From Sporanaerobium hydrogeniformans (GTDB taxonomy: Bacteria > Bacillota > Clostridia > Lachnospirales > Cellulosilyticaceae): 64,000 nucleotides of DNA. The translations under genes and the position numbers were made by a program. This document shows, one piece after another, positions 35,300-45,090 of the stretch (positions within the stretch are counted from its first letter, which is position 1; each line of letters opens with the position of its first letter). The notes below the pieces were generated by a model. It worked only from the letters and a program-made list of their open reading frames with translations, made no database searches and had not been told where the DNA came from. The DNA is taken from contig NZ_PEDL01000001.1 in the NCBI RefSeq assembly GCF_002735925.1, positions 372,001 to 436,000 on the forward strand. The letters run 5' to 3'.

Positions 35300-35371
35300 G
35301 TAAAGTACAATAGGTAGACATAAATGTAAAATTAACTTTAAAATTATCTTACTTAAGAAGGAGGAGAGTAC

Positions 35372-36292
35372 ATGTTTAAATATACCTTAAAGCGAATTTG
35401 TTCGATGCTAATTACTTTATTTATTATTGCAACCATTACATTTTTTCTTATGCATTCCATACCAGGAGGCCCTTTTACAAGAGAACGTGTGTTGCCACCA
35501 GAAGTAGAAAAAGCTCTCAATGAGAAATATAATTTAAATGCACCTCTTTGGAAGCAATATATAGATTATTTAGGAGATGTGGCACAAGGAGACCTTGGTC
35601 CTTCTTTTCAAAAAACAGGGGTACGTGTAAACGACATGATTGGACAAGGCTTTCCAGTGTCTGCTAAGGTTGGATTATTAGCAGTCTTCTTTGTTTTAAT
35701 CATTGGTATTCCTATTGGAATTATTTCAGCGCTTAAACAAAATACAGCTATTGATTATGTGGTTATGATTATTGCAACGATTGGCGTAACTATTCCTAGC
35801 TTTGTAATAGGAGCATTCATTATGTATGTGTTTGGTGAAAAGTTAGGAGTTATTCCGGCAGGAGGCTTAGAAAGCTGGAAAGGCTATATCGGACCTATTA
35901 TTGCTCTTGCAGGATTCTCAGTAGCTTTTGTAACAAGGCTGATGCGTTCGAGCATGTTAGAAGTACTAAGACAAGATTATATACGTACAGCTCGGGCAAA
36001 TGGTTTAAGTAAAGTCAGTGTAATTGGTAAGCATGCTTTGAAAAATGCACTGATTCCGGTTGTGACTTATGTGGGACCAATGGTAGCGAGTATTTTAACA
36101 GGTTCTTTCGTTGTTGAAAAAATATTTGCTATTCCAGGGATGGGTAAATATTTTGTTGAGAGTGTAAGTAATCGTGATTATACCGTTATTATGGGGATGA
36201 CTTTATTTTATGCGGCCATCTATGTGGTAATGGTATTTATTGTAGATATTTCATATGCCCTTATTGATCCACGCATTAAATTACAAGATTAG
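35372..36292 (+). CDS. oppB: Oligopeptide ABC transporter permease OppB
   Basis: 306 residues. DppB/OppB family: N-terminal helix MFKYTLKRICSMLITLF, SIPGGPF periplasmic start, six helices in all and EAA-like loop (RTARANGLSKVSVIGKHALKNAL). Forms the translocation pore with OppC. First gene of oppBCDFA; AGGAGGAG precedes ATG 35372. Confidence 0.93.
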   Translation: MFKYTLKRICSMLITLFIIATITFFLMHSIPGGPFTRERVLPPEVEKALNEKYNLNAPLWKQYIDYLGDVAQGDLGPSFQKTGVRVNDMIGQGFPVSAKVGLLAVFFVLIIGIPIGIISALKQNTAIDYVVMIIATIGVTIPSFVIGAFIMYVFGEKLGVIPAGGLESWKGYIGPIIALAGFSVAFVTRLMRSSMLEVLRQDYIRTARANGLSKVSVIGKHALKNALIPVVTYVGPMVASILTGSFVVEKIFAIPGMGKYFVESVSNRDYTVIMGMTLFYAAIYVVMVFIVDISYALIDPRIKLQD

Positions 36293-36303
36293 GAGGTAAA
36301 AGC

Positions 36304-37503
36304 ATGAATAGTAATAGAGAGTGGGAATTAATTAGCCATGAAATCAAAGAAGAAAAAGAAGTGCCTCGCCCAAGCTTAACTTATTGGCAAGATGCATGGC
36401 GTAGGCTCCGTAAAAATAGTTTAGCGATGATTGGCTTTGTAGCGATTATACTTATTGTATTAGTGGCTATATTGGGGCCTATGGTTTCAAAGGTAAGCTA
36501 TTCTGACCAAGTGTTAGAGCTTGCAAATATTCCTCCACGTTTTGAACGTGTGGATATAGGTGATGGTCATTATGTTTATGTACACAAAGAGTATAAACTC
36601 ATTGAAGTGACAGAAAATGGTGAAATCCTTGGAGTAGCCAATAAATTAAAAGAAGATAAAGTAGGTCGTAAAGTGACCTATGAAATAGGTGGTAAAGAAG
36701 TTGTTCTTGATTATTCTGGCGTTAAAAAGAAAAAGAAGAACGATAATCCTGCTGAGGAAACAGCTAAATATAAAATTTTAGTAGAAGGTAAAGCGGTTGA
36801 TTTAAGTAATAGTAAAAAAGTATTTAACAAAAGCTATCTACTAGGAACAGATGGAATGGGAAGAGATATATGGATTCGAGTGCTTTATGGAGCACGTATT
36901 TCTCTGACTGTAGGCCTTGTGGCTTCACTTGTAAATCTCCTTATTGGTATTATTTATGGAGGAATTGCTGGTTATGAAGGTGGACGCTTGGATAATATTA
37001 TGATGCGTATTGTAGATATTATTAACTCTATTCCTTCTTTATTAATTGTTATTTTACTTATGGTTGTGATTGGTCCAGGATTAAATACGATTATTATGAC
37101 TATTGGTCTTATTTATTGGGTAAGTATGGCCCGTCTTGTAAGAGGGCAAGTTTTAAGTTTAAAAGAACAAGAATTTGTACTAGCAGCTCGGGCATTAGGT
37201 GTTTCTAAGACAAAAATTATTCTCAAGCATCTTATTCCAAATGCAATGGGACCGATTATCGTTTCCTTAACAATGAGTATCCCAAGTGCCATTTTCACAG
37301 AAGCCTTCTTAAGTTTTATCGGATTAGGTGTATCTGCACCAGAAGCATCTTGGGGAACACTTGCAAACGATGCATTAGGCGTGATTCGCTCGTATCCTTA
37401 TCAATTAGTAGCGCCAGCTGTGGCAATTGCTATAACAATGTTTGCTTTTAACTTTTTAGGTGATGGGTTAAGAGATGCTCTAGACCCAAGATTACGTAAA
37501 TAG
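36304..37503 (+). CDS. oppC: Oligopeptide ABC transporter permease OppC with enlarged extracellular loop
   Basis: 399 residues, about 90-100 longer than typical OppC. After the cytoplasmic start and first helix (about 39-60), a domain of about 115 residues lies outside the membrane (VDIGDGHYVYVHKEYKL ... KKKKKND ... KVFNKS), then LLGTDGMGRDIWIR, the remaining five helices and EAA loop AARALGVSKTKIILKHLIPN. The inserted region is rich in beta-type and charged residues and may meet OppA or the peptide ligand. Confidence 0.92.
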   Translation: MNSNREWELISHEIKEEKEVPRPSLTYWQDAWRRLRKNSLAMIGFVAIILIVLVAILGPMVSKVSYSDQVLELANIPPRFERVDIGDGHYVYVHKEYKLIEVTENGEILGVANKLKEDKVGRKVTYEIGGKEVVLDYSGVKKKKKNDNPAEETAKYKILVEGKAVDLSNSKKVFNKSYLLGTDGMGRDIWIRVLYGARISLTVGLVASLVNLLIGIIYGGIAGYEGGRLDNIMMRIVDIINSIPSLLIVILLMVVIGPGLNTIIMTIGLIYWVSMARLVRGQVLSLKEQEFVLAARALGVSKTKIILKHLIPNAMGPIIVSLTMSIPSAIFTEAFLSFIGLGVSAPEASWGTLANDALGVIRSYPYQLVAPAVAIAITMFAFNFLGDGLRDALDPRLRK

Positions 37504-37522
37504 AAAGAGAGGTGTAAAGAAG

Positions 37523-38539
37523 ATGAGTCAAGAGAAATTGCTAGAAGTAAGAAACCTAAAAACGTCCTTTTTTACCCATCTCGGAGAGGTACAATCTGTA
37601 AGAGATGTTAGTTTTGATTTATATAAAGGGGAAGTATTAGGTGTAGTAGGGGAATCAGGAAGTGGGAAGTCAGTAACCTGCTCCTCTGTTATGCATCTTT
37701 TATCAGAACCAGGAAAAATTAAAGAAGGTACTGTACTTTTTAAAGGAGATGACCTTGTAAAAAAATCAGAAAAAGAAATGAGACGTATTCAAGGAAATGA
37801 AATCTCTATGATTTTTCAAGATCCTATGAGTGCGCTTAACCCTGTTTATACCATTGGAAATCAAATGATGGAAGTGATTCGTACCCATAAGAAAATAAAT
37901 CATAAGGAAGCAGAGAAATTAGCCATTGAGATGCTTCGTTTAGTAGGAATTCCTTCACCCGAGGAACGTATTCATAACTATCCTCATGAATTTTCAGGAG
38001 GAATGAGGCAACGTGCGATGATTGCTATGGCGCTTTCTTGTGACCCTGAGCTTCTTATCGCAGATGAACCTACAACAGCCCTAGATGTGACTATTCAAGC
38101 ACAAATCCTTGATTTAATGAAAGATATTAGAGAAAGATTAAATACATCCATTATCTTTATTACACATGATCTAGGAGTTATTGCACAGCTTTGTACACGT
38201 GTAATTGTTATGTATGGTGGGATGATAATGGAAGAAGGAACGGTAGAAGAACTTTTTCATTCACCACAAAATCCGTATACGATGGGACTACTCAACTCCG
38301 TTCCCAATCCTGATAGTGTAACGAAGGAGCGTTTAGAACCTATACCTGGTTCACCACCTGATCTCCTGCATCCACCTAAAGGGTGTCCGTTCTGTAAACG
38401 TTGTCCTTATGCTATGAATAAATGTCTAGAGGAGCTACCAGCGGTATATACCTTATCGCCCACTCAAAAATCTAGATGTCATATGCTTCATCCAGAAGCA
38501 CCTGCACATCCAGCCTTTCAAAAAGGAGGCAAAAATTAA
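37523..38539 (+). CDS. oppD: Oligopeptide ABC transporter ATPase OppD
   Basis: 338 residues. Walker [10 protein letters not shown], signature FSGGMRQR, Walker [14 protein letters not shown]-loop THD, and the C-terminal cysteine-rich oligopeptide-transporter extension ([14 protein letters not shown]) that may bind an Fe-S cluster. Stop and next start overlap (TAATG). Confidence 0.95.
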   Translation: MSQEKLLEVRNLKTSFFTHLGEVQSVRDVSFDLYKGEVLGVVGESGSGKSVTCSSVMHLLSEPGKIKEGTVLFKGDDLVKKSEKEMRRIQGNEISMIFQDPMSALNPVYTIGNQMMEVIRTHKKINHKEAEKLAIEMLRLVGIPSPEERIHNYPHEFSGGMRQRAMIAMALSCDPELLIADEPTTALDVTIQAQILDLMKDIRERLNTSIIFITHDLGVIAQLCTRVIVMYGGMIMEEGTVEELFHSPQNPYTMGLLNSVPNPDSVTKERLEPIPGSPPDLLHPPKGCPFCKRCPYAMNKCLEELPAVYTLSPTQKSRCHMLHPEAPAHPAFQKGGKN

Positions 38540-39528
38540 TGACAGTTAAAAAGCAAGATAATCTTATTGAAGTGATGAATCTAAAAAAATATTTTACTAA
38601 AAAAAGTGGTCTATGGGGGCAAAATGAAAGCCATGTTAAAGCAGTAGATGATGTATCCTTTTCTATTAAAAGAGGAGAAACACTTGGTCTAGTAGGAGAA
38701 TCTGGTTGTGGTAAATCTACAACAGGAAGGACCTTGATGAAGCTTTATGAGCCAACAGCAGGTCAAATACTTTTTGATGGTGTGGATATTGCGCCTTTTA
38801 AAGAAAAAGAAATGATGCCTTATCGTAAACGCATGCAAATGGTATTTCAAGATCCTTATGCTTCTTTAAATAGCCGTATGACTATTGCAGATATTATTGG
38901 TGAAGCGATTGATACCCACCATATTGCTAAAGGTACTGAAAAAAATGAAATAATTCATGGTTTATTAGAGCGCGTAGGCCTAATGAAAGATCATGCTAGT
39001 CGTTATCCTCATGAATTCAGTGGAGGTCAACGTCAACGTATAGGTATTGCAAGAGCACTTGCAGTACAGCCAGAATTTGTTATATGTGATGAACCTATTT
39101 CTGCTCTGGATGTATCTATTCAAGCACAAGTAGTTAATATGCTTGAAGACTTACAAGAAGAAATGGGGCTTACTTATCTTTTTATAGCACATGACTTATC
39201 AATGGTTAAGCATATTTCAAACCGTATTGGAGTAATGTATCTGGGGAAAATGGTGGAAATAGGTGAAAGTGATGAGCTTTATGCAAATCCAGCTCATCCT
39301 TATACGAAAGCACTTCTTTCGGCCATCCCTATTCCAGATCCTATTAAGGCTAAGACACAAAGCCGTATTTTATTAGAAGGTGATGTGCCAAGTCCTTTAA
39401 ACCCTCCTTCAGGCTGTAGATTTCGTACACGCTGTGGGTATTGCATGAAAGTATGTGCGGAAATAGAACCACCAGTGACTGATTTAGGAAATGGACATCA
39501 AGTAGCCTGCCATCTTTATAATCAATAA
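38539..39528 (+). CDS. oppF: Oligopeptide ABC transporter ATPase OppF
   Basis: 330 residues. Walker [10 protein letters not shown], signature FSGGQRQR, Walker [13 protein letters not shown], and a C-terminal cysteine-rich segment ([14 protein letters not shown]). ATG 38539 overlaps the oppD stop, with AAAGGAGG (38522-38529) nine nt upstream; the frame is open to 38476 but that start has no ribosome site. Confidence 0.94.
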   Translation: MTVKKQDNLIEVMNLKKYFTKKSGLWGQNESHVKAVDDVSFSIKRGETLGLVGESGCGKSTTGRTLMKLYEPTAGQILFDGVDIAPFKEKEMMPYRKRMQMVFQDPYASLNSRMTIADIIGEAIDTHHIAKGTEKNEIIHGLLERVGLMKDHASRYPHEFSGGQRQRIGIARALAVQPEFVICDEPISALDVSIQAQVVNMLEDLQEEMGLTYLFIAHDLSMVKHISNRIGVMYLGKMVEIGESDELYANPAHPYTKALLSAIPIPDPIKAKTQSRILLEGDVPSPLNPPSGCRFRTRCGYCMKVCAEIEPPVTDLGNGHQVACHLYNQ

Positions 39529-39603
39529 GCTTGTTATAATCTAATGGAACGAGTTGCTAGTTCCTTAGCTTATATAGACATCATGAAAACAGGAGGAAAT
39601 GAC

Positions 39604-41256
39604 ATGAAAAAGAAACTTGTTAGTTTTATCATGCTACTTACTGCAATGAGTATGACACTTGCAGGATGTGGTAGTAAAAAACAAGAACCCTCTACTAACC
39701 AAGAAGGACAAATAAAACCTGGAAATACTTCTTCAGTAGAGCAAGTATTACGTATGAATTTAGGGGCAGATCCAAAAACACTTGACCCTCAACTTAACTC
39801 TGCGACAGATGGAAGTCATATTATTAACAATACCTTTGAGGGCCTTATGCGTGAGGTAGGAGGTGAACTCATTCCAGGTATGGCAGAAAGCTATGAAGTA
39901 TCTGAAGATGGTCTTGTTTATACTTTTAAATTAAGAGATGCAAAATGGTCAGATGGTGAAGCTATTAAAGCTGGAGACTTTGAATTTGCTTGGAAACGTG
40001 GTGCCAATCCTGCAACAGCTTCAGAGTATATTGATATCTTTACTTCTGCAAACATCTTAAATGCAGCCAAAATTGCAAAGGGAGAAGTGGATGTAAGTGA
40101 GCTAGGGGTAAAAGCTCTTGATGAAAAAACTTTACAAGTAACACTTGAACAACCTGCACCTTTCTTCTTAAACTTAACAGCTTTTCCAACTTTTATGCCA
40201 GTTAGAGAAGAAGTAGTGGGAGATGAGGCTTGGGCTAAAACACCTGAGAAAGCACTTTCAAATGGACCATTTAAATTAAGTGAATACAAAATGGGTGACA
40301 AATTAGTACTTGTTAAAAATGAAAACTATTGGAACGCAGAAAATGTAAAGCTTGAAAAAGTAATTTGTGAAATGATTACAGACTTTTCAACAGCTCATAC
40401 CAAATATACAGCTGGTGAGTTGGATATAAACGAATTCATTCCAGTAGGTGAAATTCCACGTTTAATGGCTGAAGATGATGAATTTTATGTTCTTCCTAAG
40501 ATTGGGACATACTACTATGCTATTAATATGAATAATGAACTGATGCAAGATGTAAATGTACGTAAAGCCTTAGCTTTAGCTATTGATCGTACACAAATTG
40601 TAGAACAAGTATCAAAAGGTGGACAAATTCCATCTACAGGGTTTATGCCAGAAGGTATTCAAGATGCACAAGGCAATGATTTTAACGAAAAAGCCGGTGA
40701 TTTTGGGATGAGTGAAACAGCTGATGTAGAAAAAGCAAAAGCTCTTTTAGCTGAAGCAGGTTATCCAGGAGGAGAAGGCTTCCCAGAAATAGAAATTCTT
40801 TATAATACAAATGATGGTCATAAGGCTATTGCAGAAGCTATTCAAGAAATGTGGAAACAAAACTTAGGAATCAATGTAAAGTTAACCAATCAAGAGTGGG
40901 CAGTATTCCAAGATACAACAAACAATAATGCTTTTTCGCATCTTGCGCGTCGTGGCTGGATTGGAGATTACCTTGATCCACAAACAATGTTAGATATTTT
41001 TGAATCCAACAATGGTCAAAATATCGGACGTTACAACAATCCAGAATACGATAAAGAAATGCAACTTTCTCGTACTTCAACAGGGCAAGAAAGAATGGAA
41101 CATTTCTATAAAGCACATGAAATCCTGATGGAGGATATGCCAATTATCCCTATATACTATTATGTAGCCAATGTAATGGTAAACGATCGTGTACAAGGCT
41201 GGGAACTTAATGCAGTAGGAAAGTTCTGGTTTGGTGATGTAGAAATTGTAGAATAA
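39604..41256 (+). CDS. oppA: Oligopeptide-binding lipoprotein OppA
   Basis: 550 residues. Lipoprotein signal with lipobox LAGC (residue about 22), then a family 5 binding protein (LGADPKTLDPQLNS, WSDGEAIKAGDFEFAW, NGPFKLSEYKMGDKLVL, RKALALAIDR). Captures peptides for OppBCDF. ATG 39604 with AGGAGG 7 nt upstream is preferred over 39544, which would put 20 residues before the signal. Last gene of the operon, followed by a strong terminator. Confidence 0.94.
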   Translation: MKKKLVSFIMLLTAMSMTLAGCGSKKQEPSTNQEGQIKPGNTSSVEQVLRMNLGADPKTLDPQLNSATDGSHIINNTFEGLMREVGGELIPGMAESYEVSEDGLVYTFKLRDAKWSDGEAIKAGDFEFAWKRGANPATASEYIDIFTSANILNAAKIAKGEVDVSELGVKALDEKTLQVTLEQPAPFFLNLTAFPTFMPVREEVVGDEAWAKTPEKALSNGPFKLSEYKMGDKLVLVKNENYWNAENVKLEKVICEMITDFSTAHTKYTAGELDINEFIPVGEIPRLMAEDDEFYVLPKIGTYYYAINMNNELMQDVNVRKALALAIDRTQIVEQVSKGGQIPSTGFMPEGIQDAQGNDFNEKAGDFGMSETADVEKAKALLAEAGYPGGEGFPEIEILYNTNDGHKAIAEAIQEMWKQNLGINVKLTNQEWAVFQDTTNNNAFSHLARRGWIGDYLDPQTMLDIFESNNGQNIGRYNNPEYDKEMQLSRTSTGQERMEHFYKAHEILMEDMPIIPIYYYVANVMVNDRVQGWELNAVGKFWFGDVEIVE

Positions 41257-41274
41257 AAAAGCTCTAAAAAACTA

Positions 41275-41312
41275 AAAAAGTAGCTACCTCATACCGAGGT
41301 AGCTACTTTTCA
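41275..41312. terminator. Bidirectional terminator between oppA and SASP gene
   Basis: AAAAGTAGCTACCTC (41276-41290) pairs with GAGGTAGCTACTTTT (41296-41310) around a 5-nt loop, with A/T runs on both sides, serving the convergent oppA and SASP genes. Confidence 0.85.
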
Positions 41313-41324
41313 CTTTACTTCAAA

Positions 41325-41489
41325 TTATTTTGCGCCTTTGTAGCTTTCAAAAACTTTTTGTACGATTGTACCACCGATTTTACCAGCTTCTCTAGCTGTA
41401 AGATCTCCGTTGTAACCTTGTTTTAAAGGTACGCCAACTTCTTTAGCTACTTCGTATTTCATTGATTCAAAAGCTTGTTTGTTTGACAT
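41325..41489 (-). CDS. Alpha/beta-type small acid-soluble spore protein
   Basis: 54 residues. The two conserved SASP blocks are present: MKYEVAKEVGV with the Glu of the GPR protease cleavage region, and YNGDLTAREAGKIGG, which wraps DNA. These proteins coat spore DNA in the forespore and protect it from damage. Ribosome site AGGGGGC 7 nt before the ATG (complement of 41487-41489). Shorter than the 60-70 residues common in Bacillus but normal for clostridial members. SigG control is expected, yet no clear SigG promoter is visible. Confidence 0.9.
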   Translation of the reverse strand: MSNKQAFESMKYEVAKEVGVPLKQGYNGDLTAREAGKIGGTIVQKVFESYKGAK

Positions 41490-41656
41490 AATAATTGCCC
41501 CCTATAAGGTTATAGTTTTTTTAGTAATCATAAAATATTCTATGCTCTTTTAAGAGGTGGAATGTTTTGTGATTACTATGGTATTAATATGTGCAAATTG
41601 AAGTTTATTATTCTGGTATTTTTAACCACAAGTATTGAAAAAAAGTAGAAAGTTGT

Positions 41657-42520
41657 TTAAGCTTTTCCGATAGAACCAAAAAGTTCCATTTTTTCTTTAA
41701 CAGTTGCTTTAATGGCTTCAAAACCAGGAGCCAATAATTTACGAGGATCAAAGCCTTTACCTTGTTGATCTTTACCTGCTTCGATATATTGACGTGTTGC
41801 TTCAGCAAAAGAAAGTTGGCATTCTGTATTAACATTAATTTTAGCTACACCAAGAGAAATCGCTTTTTTAATCATTTCCTCTGGAATACCTGTACCACCA
41901 TGTAAAACAAGTGGTACATCACCTGTTGCAGCTTTGATAGCAGCAAGGGCATCAAAAGCTAAACCTTTCCAGTTTTCTGGATACTTACCATGAATGTTAC
42001 CGATACCAGCTGCAAGCATTGTTATGCCTAAATCAGCAATTTGTTTACATTCTGCAGCATCAGCTACTTCACCAGTACCTACTACACCATCTTCTTCTCC
42101 GCCAATAGAACCTACTTCTGCTTCTAAAGAGATTCCTTTAGAGTTTGTTAAATTTACAAGTTCTGTAGTTTTTTCAATGTTTTCGGCAATAGGATAATGA
42201 GAACCATCAAACATAACAGAAGAGAAACCTGCTTCAATACATTTAAGAGCACCTTCATAACTACCGTGGTCTAAATGAAGGGCAACAGGAACAGTGATAT
42301 TTAATTCTTCAAGCATTCCATTTACCATACCTACGATAGTTTTGTAGCCACACATGTATTTACCAGCACCTTCAGATACACCTAAAATAACAGGTGAATT
42401 GTTTTCTTGTGCAGTTAATAAGACAGCTTTTGTCCATTCAAGGTTGTTAATATTAAATTGACCAACAGCATACTTCCCATCTCTTGCTTTGTTTAGCATT
42501 TCTTGAGCTGAAACTAACAT
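41657..42520 (-). CDS. fba: Class II fructose-bisphosphate aldolase
   Basis: 287 residues. Glycolytic aldolase that splits fructose-1,6-bisphosphate, using zinc. VALHLDHGS holds the catalytic Asp and zinc His, then EAEVGSIGGEEDG, GIGNIHGKY (zinc His) and LHGGTGIP (zinc His), and INVNTECQ for phosphate binding. ATG 42520 has GGAGG 6-7 nt upstream; the frame extends to 42622 but the extra 34 residues do not fit the family. Confidence 0.94.
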   Translation of the reverse strand: MLVSAQEMLNKARDGKYAVGQFNINNLEWTKAVLLTAQENNSPVILGVSEGAGKYMCGYKTIVGMVNGMLEELNITVPVALHLDHGSYEGALKCIEAGFSSVMFDGSHYPIAENIEKTTELVNLTNSKGISLEAEVGSIGGEEDGVVGTGEVADAAECKQIADLGITMLAAGIGNIHGKYPENWKGLAFDALAAIKAATGDVPLVLHGGTGIPEEMIKKAISLGVAKINVNTECQLSFAEATRQYIEAGKDQQGKGFDPRKLLAPGFEAIKATVKEKMELFGSIGKA

Positions 42521-42587
42521 ATTGTACCTCCGATAAATATATTTTAAGAAATAACGTATGAGATGTATTTTACACCTCTCATGTCCC

Positions 42588-42616
42588 ATTATACCGTTAT
42601 CTTGACAAAAAATAAA
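42588..42616 (-). promoter_or_regulatory. SigA-type promoter of the aldolase gene
   Basis: Minus strand TTTATT (42611-42616), 17-bp spacer, TATAAT (42588-42593). Confidence 0.5.
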
Positions 42617-42801
42617 CAGCAAATTGATAATAAAGCAAAAGAAGACATTATAAGGTAAAATGTTTAAAGATAAAAAAGTAAAAAGGATAGCAAATAATAT
42701 AAATAGAAAAAAAGATAAAGAGTTATAGAAAGGAAAATAGACAACAGAGAGAAGGATATATTAAAATAGGAATAAAAGAGACAGAGGAGAAGTAAAACCC
42801 A

Positions 42802-43962
42802 GTGAATACGCAAGAAGAAAGAAAAAGAATCCCTAATTATATGAAAAATTTTGCTTGTATTGGAGGGAAGTGTGAGGACAGTTGTTGCATCGGATGGTCC
42901 ATTTTTATTGATGGAGAAACCTATAAACGCTATCAAAAAGTAAAAGATGAAGCTTTTAAGAGGCGTTTGTATAAAGAATTAGTGCCTAGAAGGCATGGAG
43001 CCACAGCCAGTTATGCAGCAAAGATAAAACTTAAAAACAATCGTTGTGCTTTTTTAAATAGTGAAGGTTGGTGTGATATTTATACTCAGCTTGGAGAGCA
43101 GAAATTGAGTGATACATGCACGTTGTATCCACGTACGATAAATAAAGTACATGAGGTTTTAGAGTATTCATTAGTATGCTCTTGCCCAGAGGCAGCACGT
43201 AAAATTTTATTACAACAGCAATCTATTGTATGGGAAGAGCTAAAGGAAGTAACTTCCAGAAAGGTGATTAGTGCCACAATAGAGCGCGACAAGAAACCTT
43301 GTTTAGCAAATCATCTAGAAAAAATACGTGAAGTAATTTGGAAAATTTTAAGAAATAAAGAGGAAGGTTTTGAAATACGTCTTATACGCTTAGAAAGTTT
43401 TATGAAAGAAATGACTAGGTTAACCCAAAAAGGATACTATGAAAAGTTGGAAGTATTATTTGAAGAAACCCAAAAAAATTTAAATAAACCTTTAAAGAAG
43501 GTGAATTTATCTTTAGAAGAATTACCTAAGGAGATTCAAGGAGGTCTGAAAACATTTAAACAATTAGCGAATAGAAAATTAAAGTCTAAGCGTTATAAAG
43601 CTTGTTTAGAACAGGTGTTAGATGGCTATAAATTACCCGATGAGATAAATAAAGAATACTTAAGAAAACGTTATGAGCAAGGGAAGGAAAGATACCAGGA
43701 AATTTTTTTGAAGGAGAAAGCCTATATACTTGAAAATTATTTTGTAAACTACACGTATGAGCGTTGTGTCCCCTTTGATCAAGTAACACCTATTGAAAGC
43801 TTTAAACTGCTAAAGTGCTACTATGAGATTCTTAAGCTTCACCTAATAGGTCTTTTGCTAGAGCAAAGCTTAGTAGGTGATGAAGCCATTGTTTATTTAT
43901 TTCAAGCTTTTTCAAAAACCTTTGATCATGGTGAGATAAGTGTTCAGATTTTTGAGATATAA
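42802..43962 (+). CDS. FliB-like protein (flagellin lysine-N-methylase family)
   Basis: 386 residues. Cysteine-rich N-terminal block FACIGGKCEDSCCIGWSIFID, then RCAFLNSEGWCDIY, SDTCTLYPR and VCSCPEAA, the hallmark cysteines of FliB proteins, probably binding an Fe-S cluster or zinc. FliB methylates flagellin lysines in Salmonella. No flagellar gene is in the window, so the target is open. GTG 42802 is used with GAGGAG about 12 nt upstream; ATG 42841 would cut the conserved block. Confidence 0.8.
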   Translation: MNTQEERKRIPNYMKNFACIGGKCEDSCCIGWSIFIDGETYKRYQKVKDEAFKRRLYKELVPRRHGATASYAAKIKLKNNRCAFLNSEGWCDIYTQLGEQKLSDTCTLYPRTINKVHEVLEYSLVCSCPEAARKILLQQQSIVWEELKEVTSRKVISATIERDKKPCLANHLEKIREVIWKILRNKEEGFEIRLIRLESFMKEMTRLTQKGYYEKLEVLFEETQKNLNKPLKKVNLSLEELPKEIQGGLKTFKQLANRKLKSKRYKACLEQVLDGYKLPDEINKEYLRKRYEQGKERYQEIFLKEKAYILENYFVNYTYERCVPFDQVTPIESFKLLKCYYEILKLHLIGLLLEQSLVGDEAIVYLFQAFSKTFDHGEISVQIFEI

Positions 43963-44083
43963 AATGCTTTATAAGTTTACAATACAGGAGGACTAGTTAT
44001 TTTTGTTTCTTTGTTTTATTTATTGGCTGTTTTATGATAAGGTATAAAAAGAAGAGTATGAAAGATGAAAAAGGAGACGGAAA

Positions 44084-45073
44084 ATGAAGATTTTATTTGT
44101 GAATATTCCTTGGATGAAATATTATGTAGGAGAAGGGGATGAAGAAAGCTTACCTCCCTTATGCGGTTATAACTTTCAGAATGTAGATGGTTATTACTAT
44201 GGTTATGGTGAAGGACTTGAAGAATTAGCCATTGAGGAAATAGAAGGAGTCACTGCTACTGATCAGTTGGTAGAAGATGTACTTGTCATATGGACAGCTA
44301 AAAATCGTGAAGGTGAAAATAAAATTATTGGATGGTATAAGAAAGCGACTGTTTATCGTCATAAGCAAAGAGAACTAACTTTAGACAGTGACCGTCCAGT
44401 AATGACGTATACTATAAAAGCCAAGTCTGAAAATGGTTTATTGCTTCCACCAGAATTACGTTTACTTGCTATAAAAGACTTTGTAGAAGGTCCTTATTTT
44501 GAGAAAGAGGAGCAGGTTATAAAAGATGTAGCAATGTATACGCATAATTATGCAGGAGATAAAATGAATTTTCTATTAGACCCTAAAGATTTAACGGCAG
44601 AATCTGTGTTGCAGTTTGGGGAATTAGAAATGTATTTTTCAAAGGCGGATGAATTTTTAGCAAAGGATCTTTATGGTAAGGCTATGCGTTGTTTTAATAA
44701 GGCTATTTCTTTAGCGCCAGAGGTAGCAGCTACTTATGAATTTAAAGGAAGTATACTTTTAAGCCTAAAGATGTATAAAGAGGCTTTACAAGTCTATAAA
44801 CAAGTGGTGGCCTTAGAAGAAGACAATGAAGAAGCTGCCTATATTTTAGGCTTACTTCAAGGCCTAACAGGCAACTATAAAGCAGCGGCACAAGCATTAG
44901 ATGACTATATTAGCCAAAATCCAAGAGATAATAATGCTCTTGCAGAGCGTGGAATTATTGCTTATCATCTAGGAGAAGAGGAAAAAGCTAAAGAGTACTT
45001 TGCAAGAGTGTATCAAAAAGAGTGCGATAATGAAATGTTTAGAGCACTTATTGCCTTTGCAGCAGGTGTTTAA
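44084..45073 (+). CDS. TPR protein with an uncharacterised N-terminal domain
   Basis: 329 residues. The N-terminal 150 residues start with MKILFVNIPWMKYYVGEG, a pattern I know from uncharacterised bacterial proteins, and contain VLVIWTAKNREGENKIIGWYKKA, which resembles an EVE/PUA-like or nucleic-acid-binding fold but is not conclusive. Residues 185-325 form about four TPR units (AKDLYGKAMRCFNKAISLAPE, MYKEALQVYKQVVALEEDN, NYKAAAQALDDYISQNPRD). Probably a protein-interaction scaffold. Followed closely by queH. Confidence 0.65.
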   Translation: MKILFVNIPWMKYYVGEGDEESLPPLCGYNFQNVDGYYYGYGEGLEELAIEEIEGVTATDQLVEDVLVIWTAKNREGENKIIGWYKKATVYRHKQRELTLDSDRPVMTYTIKAKSENGLLLPPELRLLAIKDFVEGPYFEKEEQVIKDVAMYTHNYAGDKMNFLLDPKDLTAESVLQFGELEMYFSKADEFLAKDLYGKAMRCFNKAISLAPEVAATYEFKGSILLSLKMYKEALQVYKQVVALEEDNEEAAYILGLLQGLTGNYKAAAQALDDYISQNPRDNNALAERGIIAYHLGEEEKAKEYFARVYQKECDNEMFRALIAFAAGV

Positions 45074-45090
45074 AACATAAGGAGAGTTAA

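Larger units (their letters stand above)
34728..35371. other. Gene-free interval between L25 and opp operon
   Basis: About 640 bases. Holds the L25 leader with terminator and promoter on the minus strand, an orphan terminator hairpin (35006-35045), AT-rich DNA with no reading frame, and the opp promoter. Confidence 0.65.

Noticed and set aside
39918-40301. 127-codon minus-strand frame inside oppA
   Set aside because: Opposite strand of a clear OppA gene; no family resemblance.
41489-41600. SigG promoter for the SASP gene
   Set aside because: GCATA-like sequences exist upstream but none has a matching -10 at 17-18 bp.
41608-41835. Minus-strand frame overlapping the aldolase end
   Set aside because: Out-of-frame overlap with the conserved aldolase C-terminus; lysine/leucine-rich low-complexity product.
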